Part shown: positions 17,879 to 26,732 of the stretch, in pieces | How positions within the stretch are numbered: position 1 is the stretch's first letter | Layout of the letters: each line of letters starts with the position of its first letter | Assembly: GCA_022776215.1 (NCBI GenBank) | Contig: JALFIR010000038.1 | Coordinates: 28,187-92,186, forward strand | DNA: 64,000 bases | Direction: 5' to 3' | Origin: Colivicinus sp022776215 | Lineage (GTDB): Bacteria; Bacillota_I; Bacilli_A; Erysipelotrichales; Erysipelotrichaceae | Made by a program: the position numbers and the translations under genes | The notes under the pieces: generated by a model | The model's input: only the letters and a program-made list of their open reading frames with translations | Database searches by the model: none | What the model was told of the DNA's origin: nothing

Positions 17879-19804
17879 ATGAATAATAATTATGATGATA
17901 ACAGTATAGAAATATTAGAAGGACTAGATGCCGTAAGAAAAAGACCTGGCATGTATATTGGTTCTGTCGATAACAGAGGACTACATCATTTAGTATGGGA
18001 AATCGTCGATAACGCAATCGATGAAGCTCTAAATGGCTTTGGTAAAGAAATCGTTATTGAACTAAATAAGGATGGTTCTTGTAGTGTAACTGACTTTGGA
18101 CGTGGTATGCCCATAGGCAAACATAAGTCTGGTAAAAACACTCTAGAAGTAATCTTTACTGTACTACATGCTGGTGGTAAGTTCTCAAACGAAGGTGGTT
18201 ACAAGACAGCTGGTGGTCTACATGGTGTAGGTGCCAGTGTTGTTAATGCACTAAGTAAATGGTGTGAAGTAGAAGTATGTCGTGATAAGAAAAGATATCG
18301 CATGCGCTTTGAAAATGGTGGTAAGAAAATTGGTAAACTAGAGGAACTTGGAACTACCAATAAGACTGGTTCTAAGGTTACTTTTATGCCTGATGATACA
18401 ATCTTTTCAACAACTACTTTTAACTTCAATACAATTTGTGAAAGAGCTCAAGAAGAAGCTTTCTTGTTAGAAGGTGTTAAGATTGTAGTTAAAGATTATA
18501 TTCACAATGAAGAAAGTGAATTCCACTATGAGAATGGTTTATTAGCCTTCATGAACTATCTTCATGAAGATAAGGATGTTTTGCATGAACCTGTAATCTT
18601 TTCAGGTGAAAGTAATGGTATCAACATTAAGTGTGCTTTCCAATATACTGATGGTTACCAAGAAAATACTTTTTCTTATGTAAATCTAGTACGTACAAAA
18701 GATGGGGGTACTCATGAAGTAGGCTATAAGACAGCTTTTACCAAGACTATTAATGACTATGCAAGAAATAATGGTCTATTGAAGGAAAAAGATAAAAACT
18801 TTGAAGGTAGCGATGTAAGAGAAGGCTTAACTAGCATTATTGTTGTTACTATTCCTGAAGACTTATTACAATTTGAAGGACAGACAAAAGGGAAACTTGG
18901 TACACCGATTGCTAAGACAGCGGTTGATAATGTAGTAAGTGAACACTTGATGTACTTTTTAGTTGAAAATAAGGACTTAGCTACAACTTTAATCAAGAAG
19001 ATTCAACGTGCTGCTTATGCTCGTGATGCAGCTAGAAAAGCCAAGGATGAGGCAAGAGCTGGCAAGAAGTCTTCATCTAAGGCAAAAGAAGTCTTAAGTG
19101 GCAAGTTAGCTCCTGCTCAAAGCAAGGATTATAAAAGATTAGAATTATTCTTGGTCGAAGGTGATTCTGCCGGTGGTAGTGCTAAGAAGTGCCGTGATTC
19201 TAAGTATCAAGCTATTTTACCTTTAAGAGGTAAGGTTTTAAATACTGAAAAAGCATCTTTAATAGATATTGAAAAGAATGAAGAATTAAATACGATAGTT
19301 CACTGTTTAGGTGCTGGTGTTGGCGCCCACTTTGATGTTGAAGATATTCATTATGATAAAGTAATCATTATGACCGATGCCGATACCGATGGTGCTCATA
19401 TTCAGGTATTATTATTAACTTTCTTCTATCGCTTTATGAGAGAATTAATCGAAAAGGGACATGTATATGTAGCTATGCCTCCTTTATATGGTGTTAAGAC
19501 TAAAGAGGGTATGGATTATTTGTTCTCTGATGATGAATTAAATAAATATCGTGCAAGTCATACAATTAAGGGTGATATCCAAAGATATAAGGGTCTTGGT
19601 GAAATGGATGCTGATCAATTATGGGATACGACTATGGATCCTGAAAAGCGTACTTTGATTAAAGTGAATATTGAGGATGCAGCTATTTGTGAACGTAAGA
19701 TTTCTATTTTAATGGGTAATAAGCCTGAACTTAGAAGAAAGTGGATTGAAGAAAATATTGACTTTACTTTAGAAGAAAATTATAAGGTGGAAAGACATGG
19801 CTAA
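17879..19804 (+). CDS. parE: DNA topoisomerase IV subunit B
   Basis: 641 residues from ATG 17879; a TTG in frame at 17870 is rejected since it is the last base of the promoter -10 box. ATPase (GHKL) domain: EIVDNAIDEA with Glu41 and Asn45, then DFGRGMP and GGLHGVGASVVNALS. The Toprim motif EGDSAGGSAKK starts at Glu427, with PLRGKVLN and MTDADTDGAHI after it. ParE rather than GyrB is supported by length, by the plsY neighbour and by the pairing with parC. It decatenates daughter chromosomes. It overlaps parC by 8 bases. Confidence 0.93.
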   Translation: MNNNYDDNSIEILEGLDAVRKRPGMYIGSVDNRGLHHLVWEIVDNAIDEALNGFGKEIVIELNKDGSCSVTDFGRGMPIGKHKSGKNTLEVIFTVLHAGGKFSNEGGYKTAGGLHGVGASVVNALSKWCEVEVCRDKKRYRMRFENGGKKIGKLEELGTTNKTGSKVTFMPDDTIFSTTTFNFNTICERAQEEAFLLEGVKIVVKDYIHNEESEFHYENGLLAFMNYLHEDKDVLHEPVIFSGESNGINIKCAFQYTDGYQENTFSYVNLVRTKDGGTHEVGYKTAFTKTINDYARNNGLLKEKDKNFEGSDVREGLTSIIVVTIPEDLLQFEGQTKGKLGTPIAKTAVDNVVSEHLMYFLVENKDLATTLIKKIQRAAYARDAARKAKDEARAGKKSSSKAKEVLSGKLAPAQSKDYKRLELFLVEGDSAGGSAKKCRDSKYQAILPLRGKVLNTEKASLIDIEKNEELNTIVHCLGAGVGAHFDVEDIHYDKVIIMTDADTDGAHIQVLLLTFFYRFMRELIEKGHVYVAMPPLYGVKTKEGMDYLFSDDELNKYRASHTIKGDIQRYKGLGEMDADQLWDTTMDPEKRTLIKVNIEDAAICERKISILMGNKPELRRKWIEENIDFTLEENYKVERHG

Positions 19805-22292
19805 GAAGACTAAAGAAATAATTGAAAAGAATGTTACTGAATCTTTAGATGACATCATGTCTTTAAGATTTGGTGCTTATTCAAAATATATCATTCAAGA
19901 AAGAGCTTTACCTGATGCTAGAGATGGTTTAAAGCCGGTACAAAGAAGAATTCTTTATTCTATGTATATGGATGGCAACACTAGCATTAAGCCTCATCGT
20001 AAGTCTGCAAAGGCTGTAGGTCAGGTTATGGGTATTTTCCATCCACATGGTGACTCTAGTATTTATGAAGCTATGGTTAGATTGTCTCAAGATTGGAAAA
20101 ATAATCTAACTTTAATTGATATGCATGGTAACAATGGCTCTATCGATGATGACCCACCAGCTGCTTATCGTTATACTGAAGTAAGACTAGATAAGAATGC
20201 TGAAAAGTTATTAAACGATATCGACAAGAATACCGTTACGATGACTAATAACTACGATGACTCAACTCTTGAGCCAACGGTTTTACCTGCAAGTTACCCA
20301 TTACTATTAGTTAATGGTTCTACAGGTATTGCCTCAGGTTATGCGACCAATATGGCACCACATAACTTAAATGAAATCGTGGATGCGACTATTTACCGTT
20401 TAAACAATCCTGAATGTAGTGTTGAAGACTTGATGGTTTTTGTCAAAGGACCCGACTTCCCAACTGGTGGTATTGTCCAAGGACTAGATAACATCAAAGA
20501 AGTCTTTAAAACAGGTAGGGGCAAAGTAGTCTTGAGAAGTAAGTGCGAAGTGCTTAAGGGTAAGACTAATGACTCAATTGTAGTTACTGAAATACCTTAT
20601 GAAGTAATTAAATGTAATCTTGTAAAGAAAATTAACGATATTGCGATTAACAAAGATATTGAAGGCATTAGTGAAGTAAGAGATGAAAGCGGTCGTGATG
20701 GCTTAAAGATTGTCATTGAACTTAAGAAAGATGCTAATAGCGAGATGATTCTAAATTATCTATATAAGAATACTGATTTACAAATCAACTATTCTTACAA
20801 TAATATCGCTATTGTTAATCATCGTCCCACTTTATTATCTTTACCAGATGCTTTAGATGCCTTTATTGATTTTAGAAAACAAGTAGTTTTAAATCGCTCT
20901 GTTTATTTAAGAGATAAAAAGAAGGCTAGACTACATGTGATTGATGGCTTAATTAAAGCTGTATCTATCTTAGATAGTGTTATTGAAACAATTAGAAGAT
21001 CTAATGATAAACAAGATTCTAAGATTAATCTTATGAATAACTTCTTATTTACAGAAGAGCAGGCTGAGGCTATTGTCAATTTAAGATTATATCGTTTGTC
21101 TAATACTGATATTGTGGCTTTAAAGGAAGAATGTTCTACTTTAATTAGAGAAATTTCAGAACTTGAATCAATTATTAGTTCTAAGGAAATTCTAAAGTCT
21201 GTTTTAACTAAAGAATTAAAACAAGTTAACTTAGATAATATTACGCCAAGAAAGACTAAGATTGAAAATGAAGTTTCTGACTTAGTTATTGATAAATTGG
21301 CAATGGTACCAAATGAATCTTGTTATATATCATTGACAAGAGATGGTTATGTAAAAAGATTCTCTAAGCGTACTTTTGATGCAAATTTGAATAGTTTACC
21401 TTTCACAAAAGAAAGTGATGTTTTATTAGGCATCAGTGCTTGTGAAACATTAGATACCTTATTAGTGTTTACAAACAAGGGAAATTACTTATATATTCCG
21501 GTTTATAAGTTACAAGAATGTAAATATAAGGATATCGGTAAGCATGTTTCTACTTATGTTAAGCTAGAAGGAAATGAGAAGGTAGTAGGAGCTTTAATTG
21601 TTAAGAGTTTTGATACTTATGCCTTTGTAGTTTTAGCTACTAAAAATGGTATGATTAAGAAAACTTCAATTCCGAAGTTTGATATATCTAGATTCTCTAA
21701 GGCTATTCCAGCTATTAAGTTAAAAGAAAATGATGAACTAGTAAGTGTTAACATCGCTTATGAAAATGATAATGTGGTTGTTGTTTCTAGAAGCGGTAAC
21801 TATAATCGTTATTCTTTAGAAATGTTAAGTGATATTGCTCCTCGTGCTATGGGTGTGGGTGGTATCAATGTTAAAAATGATGAGTTAGCTGGTGTGGCAA
21901 TTGAACATAGTGGTCCTAGTGAACTGTTATTATGTTCTAATAAGGGCTATAAGCGAATTCATTTTGCTGATTTAGATTTTACAAGTCGTAATGCCAAGGG
22001 CAATCGTTTGTTTAAACAGACAAAGACTAATCCTTCGGAAATTATTGGTGTTAAGACGATTGCTAGCGATGTATCTCTTATCTATAATGATGAGAAGATG
22101 ACAATCTTGCCAGCTTCTAGTATTCCTTTTATGGGGCTTGATGCGACTTTCTCAAGTGTAGGGGAAGTGCTTCCTTTCATAAAAGATGATATGAGTGATA
22201 TTCCTGTTGTGGATATGGTGATGATTCCTGAATCTTACTATAAACACGATGAGGAAAACAAAGAGTATACACAAACGGATTTATTTGATTAG
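19797..22292 (+). CDS. parC: DNA topoisomerase IV subunit A
   Basis: 831 residues. The breakage-reunion domain has ALPDARDGLKPVQRRIL, the quinolone-determining segment HPHGDSSIYEAMVR with wild-type Ser and Glu residues, and the catalytic Tyr126 in AAYRYTEV. The nearby SIDDDPPAA is slightly different from the common SIDGDPPAA. The C-terminal beta-pinwheel shows repeated blades (for example RDGYVKRFS and KNGMIKKTS). It overlaps parE by 8 bases and is followed after one base by yqeG. Confidence 0.93.
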   Translation: MAKKTKEIIEKNVTESLDDIMSLRFGAYSKYIIQERALPDARDGLKPVQRRILYSMYMDGNTSIKPHRKSAKAVGQVMGIFHPHGDSSIYEAMVRLSQDWKNNLTLIDMHGNNGSIDDDPPAAYRYTEVRLDKNAEKLLNDIDKNTVTMTNNYDDSTLEPTVLPASYPLLLVNGSTGIASGYATNMAPHNLNEIVDATIYRLNNPECSVEDLMVFVKGPDFPTGGIVQGLDNIKEVFKTGRGKVVLRSKCEVLKGKTNDSIVVTEIPYEVIKCNLVKKINDIAINKDIEGISEVRDESGRDGLKIVIELKKDANSEMILNYLYKNTDLQINYSYNNIAIVNHRPTLLSLPDALDAFIDFRKQVVLNRSVYLRDKKKARLHVIDGLIKAVSILDSVIETIRRSNDKQDSKINLMNNFLFTEEQAEAIVNLRLYRLSNTDIVALKEECSTLIREISELESIISSKEILKSVLTKELKQVNLDNITPRKTKIENEVSDLVIDKLAMVPNESCYISLTRDGYVKRFSKRTFDANLNSLPFTKESDVLLGISACETLDTLLVFTNKGNYLYIPVYKLQECKYKDIGKHVSTYVKLEGNEKVVGALIVKSFDTYAFVVLATKNGMIKKTSIPKFDISRFSKAIPAIKLKENDELVSVNIAYENDNVVVVSRSGNYNRYSLEMLSDIAPRAMGVGGINVKNDELAGVAIEHSGPSELLLCSNKGYKRIHFADLDFTSRNAKGNRLFKQTKTNPSEIIGVKTIASDVSLIYNDEKMTILPASSIPFMGLDATFSSVGEVLPFIKDDMSDIPVVDMVMIPESYYKHDEENKEYTQTDLFD

Positions 22293-22293
22293 T

Positions 22294-22791
22294 ATGAGTA
22301 TTTTTAGACCAAATTTATTGATTAAAAAGTATGATGATTTAGATATTGAAGACCTAAAAAATAGGGGCTTTGATACTGTTTTTTTGGATGTTGATAACAC
22401 TATTACTCCATATTTTGTAAAGATTCCTGATGCGAAGGCCAAGGCCTTTGTTCAAAAGCTTAAGGATAATGGTTTTCATGTGATTGTGGTATCTAATAAT
22501 ACCGATGAAAGAGTAAAAGAGGTTGCTAGTTCAATTGATTGTGAATATATCTGTTGGGCGCTTAAACCATTGCCTTTTAAGGCTAATGCCTTGATTAAAA
22601 AACATCATTTAGATAAGTCTAAAGTGTTTATTATGGGTGACCAATTATTGACTGATGTCTTATGTGGCAAGTTGACAGGAATTTATGCGATTTATGTAAA
22701 ACCAATCAGTGAAGTTGATAGTTTTACGACTAAGATTAATAGAAAAATAGAAAGGTTTATATTTAAACATATTCTGCATGAAAAAGTGTAA
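22294..22791 (+). CDS. yqeG: YqeG family HAD-IIIA phosphatase
   Basis: 165 residues from ATG 22294; the longer reading from 22249 would overlap parC by 44 bases and adds a non-conserved basic leader. HAD motif I is FLDVDNTITPY near residue 30, motif II VVVSNN-like (VIVVSNNTDERV), and motif III IMGDQLLTDVLCG. Family members are phosphatases of uncertain substrate, usually beside yqeH. It overlaps yqeH by 14 bases and opens the conserved yqeG-H-yhbY-yqeK-rsfS-yqeM cluster. Confidence 0.9.
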   Translation: MSIFRPNLLIKKYDDLDIEDLKNRGFDTVFLDVDNTITPYFVKIPDAKAKAFVQKLKDNGFHVIVVSNNTDERVKEVASSIDCEYICWALKPLPFKANALIKKHHLDKSKVFIMGDQLLTDVLCGKLTGIYAIYVKPISEVDSFTTKINRKIERFIFKHILHEKV

Positions 22792-23806
22792 AGGTTGTGG
22801 AGAAATTCTCCAATATGAACATAAAGATATGCTAGGTTATGCACCTAGTGAAGACTTTGATTATTGTCAAAGGTGTTTTCGTTTGACTCATTATGGAGAT
22901 ACTTCTAAGGTAAGTAAAAAGTTCACTTCTAATGATGATATTATCGAAAGCTATAAGAATATCAACGATGCTTTATTTGCGTTGATTGTGGATGCTTTTG
23001 ATGCCTTGTTTTTAGATCAAGATTATCTATTAGATATCTTTAAAGATAAGAAATTGTTATTAATTATCAACAAAATTGACTTATTACCTAAGAATATTAA
23101 TGATAATAAGATAAGTGACTTGTATCTTGATGTCTTAAAGAAATGTGGCAATATCAACTGTCTATTAACTTATAAGAATGATACTACTTTCAATGATTTG
23201 TTCTTTGAAATCTTGGAAGAAAGCGGTATGTCTAAGGTTGTATTTGCAGGTAGAGCTAATGTAGGTAAGTCTAGTTTGATTAATAAATTAATTGAGAATC
23301 AAGAACTTACTACTTCTATTTATCCAGGTACTACTTTAAAGGTTAATGAGATTACTTATAAGGATTATCTATTTATTGATACTGCTGGTTTGATTGATGA
23401 TGAATCTTTCTTATCACATTTAGATAATAAGAATATCAAGAAGTTATTACCTTTAAAGACTATTAAAAGACAAATTTTCCAATTATATGAGAATCAATCT
23501 TATGTGATTAATGGTCTTGTGAAGTTTGATATTTTGCCTAGTGGCAATGCATCAATCGAATTTATGGTTGAGAATAATTTAGAGATTCATAGAACCAAAT
23601 ATTCAAATAGTGAACGTTATTTCAAGAATAATTGCATAAAAGATCCACTAAGACTTTTACCTTTAAAGGAAAATGAATTTGATTTAGATGGCATTAATTT
23701 ATTTTACTTAAAGGGACTAGGTCTAATTAAAGTAAAGGGCTCTGGTAAAGTTGTAGTGAATGTTAATGATAGAATAAAAATATATACAAGTGAGGTTAAT
23801 TTATAA
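22778..23806 (+). CDS. yqeH: Ribosome biogenesis GTPase YqeH
   Basis: 342 residues. An N-terminal zinc finger (CKGCG and CQRC) precedes a circularly permuted GTPase: the NKIDLL motif (G4) comes before the P-loop GRANVGKSS (G1), then PGTT (G2) and DTAGL (G3). YqeH is needed for 30S subunit assembly. It overlaps both yqeG and yhbY (one base). Confidence 0.93.
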   Translation: MKKCKGCGEILQYEHKDMLGYAPSEDFDYCQRCFRLTHYGDTSKVSKKFTSNDDIIESYKNINDALFALIVDAFDALFLDQDYLLDIFKDKKLLLIINKIDLLPKNINDNKISDLYLDVLKKCGNINCLLTYKNDTTFNDLFFEILEESGMSKVVFAGRANVGKSSLINKLIENQELTTSIYPGTTLKVNEITYKDYLFIDTAGLIDDESFLSHLDNKNIKKLLPLKTIKRQIFQLYENQSYVINGLVKFDILPSGNASIEFMVENNLEIHRTKYSNSERYFKNNCIKDPLRLLPLKENEFDLDGINLFYLKGLGLIKVKGSGKVVVNVNDRIKIYTSEVNL

Positions 23807-24093
23807 TGTTAAGTGGTAAACAAAAAAGATATTTAAGAGCATTAGCGAATGATTTAAATAGTACTTTCCAAATTGGCAAAGAAGGTTTAAGTGATAATCT
23901 TTTAAGTGGAATTAGTGATTATTTAAAGGCTAATGAACTAGTGAAAGTCTCAGTGTTAAAAAGCTGTGACACAAGTATTAATGAGATAGAAATCGATGTA
24001 TGTTCAGCTTGTAAGTGCGAACTAGTTCAATGTATTGGTCGTACATTGATTTTCTATAGAAGAAGTAAGGAACATAAGATTGTATTACCATGA
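23806..24093 (+). CDS. yhbY: YhbY family RNA-binding (CRM domain) protein
   Basis: 95 residues, the single CRM domain typical of YhbY. LSGKQKRYLRALAN at the start, FQIGKEGLSDN and the ending RRSKEHKIVLP fit the family; the GxxG-type loop is seen as CIGRT. It associates with pre-50S particles. In many Firmicutes aroE lies between yqeH and yhbY; here yhbY follows yqeH directly. Confidence 0.9.
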   Translation: MLSGKQKRYLRALANDLNSTFQIGKEGLSDNLLSGISDYLKANELVKVSVLKSCDTSINEIEIDVCSACKCELVQCIGRTLIFYRRSKEHKIVLP

Positions 24094-24647
24094 GTAAGCA
24101 AATAGACGATTTCTATAAATTAACCAGTAAACAAAGGAAGTATATCTTAAATGATTTTGAGGTTTTAGAAGATTTGGTAAAGACCAATTTATCAGAATAT
24201 AGATATATCCATACTTTAGGGGTGGCTAAGCTTGCAAGAGAATTGGCTACTTATCATAATGTTGATCCAAATAAGGCCTATATGGCTGGTTTGTTTCATG
24301 ATTTGACTAAGGAACTATCAAATGAACAACAAGATGAATATTTGAGATATTATGATCCTGATAAGCTTAATTATCCTGAAAAGGTTAAACATTCTTTTAC
24401 TTGTAAGTATTACTTAAGGGAGAAGTTTCATCTCCATGATGGTGATGTTTTGAATGCTATCTATAATCATACAATTTGTAACTCTAATGATAAGTTGTCA
24501 CTGATTTTGTATGTAGCAGATAAAAGAGAAGAGAATCGTCATATTAATGATGAGGTTGTTGAGATTGCCAAATATGATTTAAAGAAGGCAATAAGAACTT
24601 TAAAAGAAAAGTGGGAAGAAGCTAAGAATAATGGAATTAAAGGATAA
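24090..24647 (+). CDS. yqeK: YqeK family HD-domain hydrolase
   Basis: 185 residues. HD-domain metal ligands are visible: HTLGVAKLA (His), LFHDLTKE (His-Asp), and the later NHTICN and ADKRE segments. YqeK-type enzymes hydrolyse diadenosine tetraphosphate (symmetrical). It overlaps yhbY by 4 bases and rsfS by 17. nadD, which usually precedes yqeK, is absent here. Confidence 0.88.
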   Translation: MSKQIDDFYKLTSKQRKYILNDFEVLEDLVKTNLSEYRYIHTLGVAKLARELATYHNVDPNKAYMAGLFHDLTKELSNEQQDEYLRYYDPDKLNYPEKVKHSFTCKYYLREKFHLHDGDVLNAIYNHTICNSNDKLSLILYVADKREENRHINDEVVEIAKYDLKKAIRTLKEKWEEAKNNGIKG

Positions 24648-24954
24648 AATTGTCGCATTGTTGGATGAGAAACAAATAGAAGATATCACTGTAATTGATT
24701 TTAGGGATAATAGTCCTTATCTTGATTATTTTGTGATTGGTACGGCTAGAAATGGTCGTATGGCTAAGGCTACTATTTCTTATTTAGAAGATCTTTGTGA
24801 TGAAGAGGGTGTTTCTTATCGTAATAGTTATAATGATGCTGAAAGTAAGTGGTACTTATTTGATGCAGGTAGTGTAGTTGTTCACTTATTCTTTGATGGT
24901 GAACGTGAGAAGTATAATTTAGAGGGTTTATGGAAGGATCTAATAAAGAAGTAA
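24631..24954 (+). CDS. rsfS: Ribosomal silencing factor RsfS
   Basis: 107 residues. VIDFRDNSPYLDYFVIGTA and the ending segment VVVHLFFDGEREKYNLEGLW match the RsfS (YbeB/Iojap) family, which binds uL14 and blocks subunit joining when nutrients are short. It overlaps yqeK by 17 bases and yqeM by 25. Confidence 0.93.
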   Translation: MELKDKIVALLDEKQIEDITVIDFRDNSPYLDYFVIGTARNGRMAKATISYLEDLCDEEGVSYRNSYNDAESKWYLFDAGSVVVHLFFDGEREKYNLEGLWKDLIKK

Positions 24955-25628
24955 AAGAATATGAATATTTAGCTAAATATTATGATTATCTATTAGGCGA
25001 TGAAGAAGCCTTCAATTTTTGGCTAGAATACATCAATGCCAAGGATTATCATACTGTTTTAGAATTAGCATCTGGTTCAGGTGTATTAGCTGGTATTTTA
25101 AAGAAACAAGGAAAAGAAGTGACTGCTTCAGATATTTCTAAAGAAATGAAAGAAGTTGCCACAAATAATTTTGATGGCGAGTATTTAATCTTAAATATGA
25201 TTGATTTTGATTTACATAAGAAGTATGACTTAATTCTTTGTGTTTGCGATTCAATCAATTATTTATATGATGAAGAACTAGAACAAATGTTTAAAAGTGT
25301 ATATAAACACTTAAATGATGGTGGCCGTTTTATCTTTGATATGCACAATCCTAAACGTTTAAAAGAGTTTGATGAAGAATATATCGAAGAAGGTCAAATT
25401 GATGAAAATGTTTATTATCAATGGACTATTAATTCAGATACTTTTGATAGAACAGTGAATGAACATTTTACTTTCTACACACCAGAGGGGATGATTCAGG
25501 AACAACATACTCAAAATGTTTTTGAGGTAGATGATGTAAAAAATAAATTAGAGAATGTTGGACTCGAATCTGAAGTGGTGATGGATTTCATTGAAGATGA
25601 AAAGATTTTATTTATTGGTACCAAGTAA
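24930..25628 (+). CDS. yqeM: Class I SAM-dependent methyltransferase (YqeM-like)
   Basis: 232 residues. The SAM-binding motif VLELASGSGVLAG is near residues 40-55, with ASDIS as the acidic motif and FIFDMHNP further on. The methylation substrate is not known. Its place after rsfS matches yqeM of Bacillus. It overlaps rsfS by 25 bases and dnaD by one (TAATG). Confidence 0.85.
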   Translation: MEGSNKEVKEYEYLAKYYDYLLGDEEAFNFWLEYINAKDYHTVLELASGSGVLAGILKKQGKEVTASDISKEMKEVATNNFDGEYLILNMIDFDLHKKYDLILCVCDSINYLYDEELEQMFKSVYKHLNDGGRFIFDMHNPKRLKEFDEEYIEEGQIDENVYYQWTINSDTFDRTVNEHFTFYTPEGMIQEQHTQNVFEVDDVKNKLENVGLESEVVMDFIEDEKILFIGTK

Positions 25629-26125
25629 TGAAAATATATAAGGAAACTTATTTTGATCGTAACGCATGGTTACTTGATAATATGGATAAACTAAATGTTA
25701 GTCATTTAGAATTTTTAGTGTTATTGGTAATTAATTTTTGCCAGGAACACAATAAAGAAATAAGCTTAGATTTTTTATGTGAAAAATTACAAGTTAGTCC
25801 AAATGATTTAGATAAAGTTTTAGCTTCTTTAAGTGGCAAAGGGTATTTACGTATAGATATCAATGAAAAGGGAATTTGTTACGACATAGATGGTGTTTTT
25901 GATTTTGATATAGTTAAATATGATGAAGTTGAAAATAATGATATCTATGATGCGGTTGAGACTTTTCTAAGTAGACCTCTAACACCAATTGATAAGATGA
26001 AGACGGCTGAATTGTTGGAAAACTATAGTGAGGATGCTATTTTGGATGCGATCAGAATGGCTTGTGCTTATCGTAAGTATAACTTGGCTTATGTAGAGAC
26101 GATATTAAGAAATGATAAAGGCTGA
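25628..26125 (+). CDS. dnaD: DnaD-like replication initiation protein
   Basis: 165 residues, a short DnaD. The N-terminal winged-helix-like part (about 20-85) is followed by a DnaB/DnaD C-terminal domain with RPLTPIDKMKTAELLENYS and AIRMACAYRKYNLAYVETIL, near the family's YxxxIL end. DnaD helps load the replicative helicase with PriA and DnaB. The gene overlaps nth by 14 bases, the same dnaD-nth pairing as in Bacillus. Confidence 0.88.
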   Translation: MKIYKETYFDRNAWLLDNMDKLNVSHLEFLVLLVINFCQEHNKEISLDFLCEKLQVSPNDLDKVLASLSGKGYLRIDINEKGICYDIDGVFDFDIVKYDEVENNDIYDAVETFLSRPLTPIDKMKTAELLENYSEDAILDAIRMACAYRKYNLAYVETILRNDKG

Positions 26126-26732
26126 TTATATTATTAAATCTTTGGATGAATTATATCCAGATGCTCATTGTGAATTAAATTATCGAAGTAATTTTGAACT
26201 TTTAATTGCGGTTGTTTTGAGTGCTCAAACAACCGATATAAAGGTAAATAAAGTTACTGAAGTTTTATTTGATAAGTATCCTGGTGTTTTTAGTTTGGCT
26301 TGTGCTAACTTGAATGATGTAGAAGAAATCATTAAACCCCTAGGTCTATATCACAACAAGGCTAAGAATATTATTAACTTGTCAAAGGTTTTAGTTGATA
26401 AATATAATGGCGAAGTAATAAATGATCGCAAAGTCCTAGAATCATTAAGTGGCGTAGGGCATAAGAGTGCTAATATTGTCTTGAATAATTGTTTTGGTGT
26501 GCCTGCTTTTGCGGTAGATACCCATGTTTCTAGGGTTTCTAAAAGACTTGGTATAGCAAACAAAGATGATGATGTGAAGAAAATAGAAGAAAAACTGATG
26601 GCCTATTTTCCTAAACCATTGTGGGGAAAATTACACCATCAGTTTATATTTTTTGGTAGATATAAATGTAAGGCTATTAAACCAGACTGTATAAATTGTC
26701 CGTTTAACGACCTTTGTGATAAAGCTTCTTAG
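26112..26732 (+). CDS. nth: Endonuclease III
   Basis: 206 residues. Helix-hairpin-helix with LSGVGHKSANIVL including catalytic Lys118, and the catalytic Asp136 in AVDTHVSRVSKRLG. The 4Fe-4S cluster cysteines follow the normal spacing C-x6-C-x2-C-x5-C at the C terminus. It removes oxidised pyrimidines and nicks the abasic site. Its last 29 bases overlap the end of the convergent DUF1846 gene. Confidence 0.96.
   Translation: MIKADYIIKSLDELYPDAHCELNYRSNFELLIAVVLSAQTTDIKVNKVTEVLFDKYPGVFSLACANLNDVEEIIKPLGLYHNKAKNIINLSKVLVDKYNGEVINDRKVLESLSGVGHKSANIVLNNCFGVPAFAVDTHVSRVSKRLGIANKDDDVKKIEEKLMAYFPKPLWGKLHHQFIFFGRYKCKAIKPDCINCPFNDLCDKAS

Noticed and set aside
22249..22293. Longer reading of yqeG from 22249
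   Set aside because: It overlaps parC by 44 bases and adds a basic leader not seen in the family.
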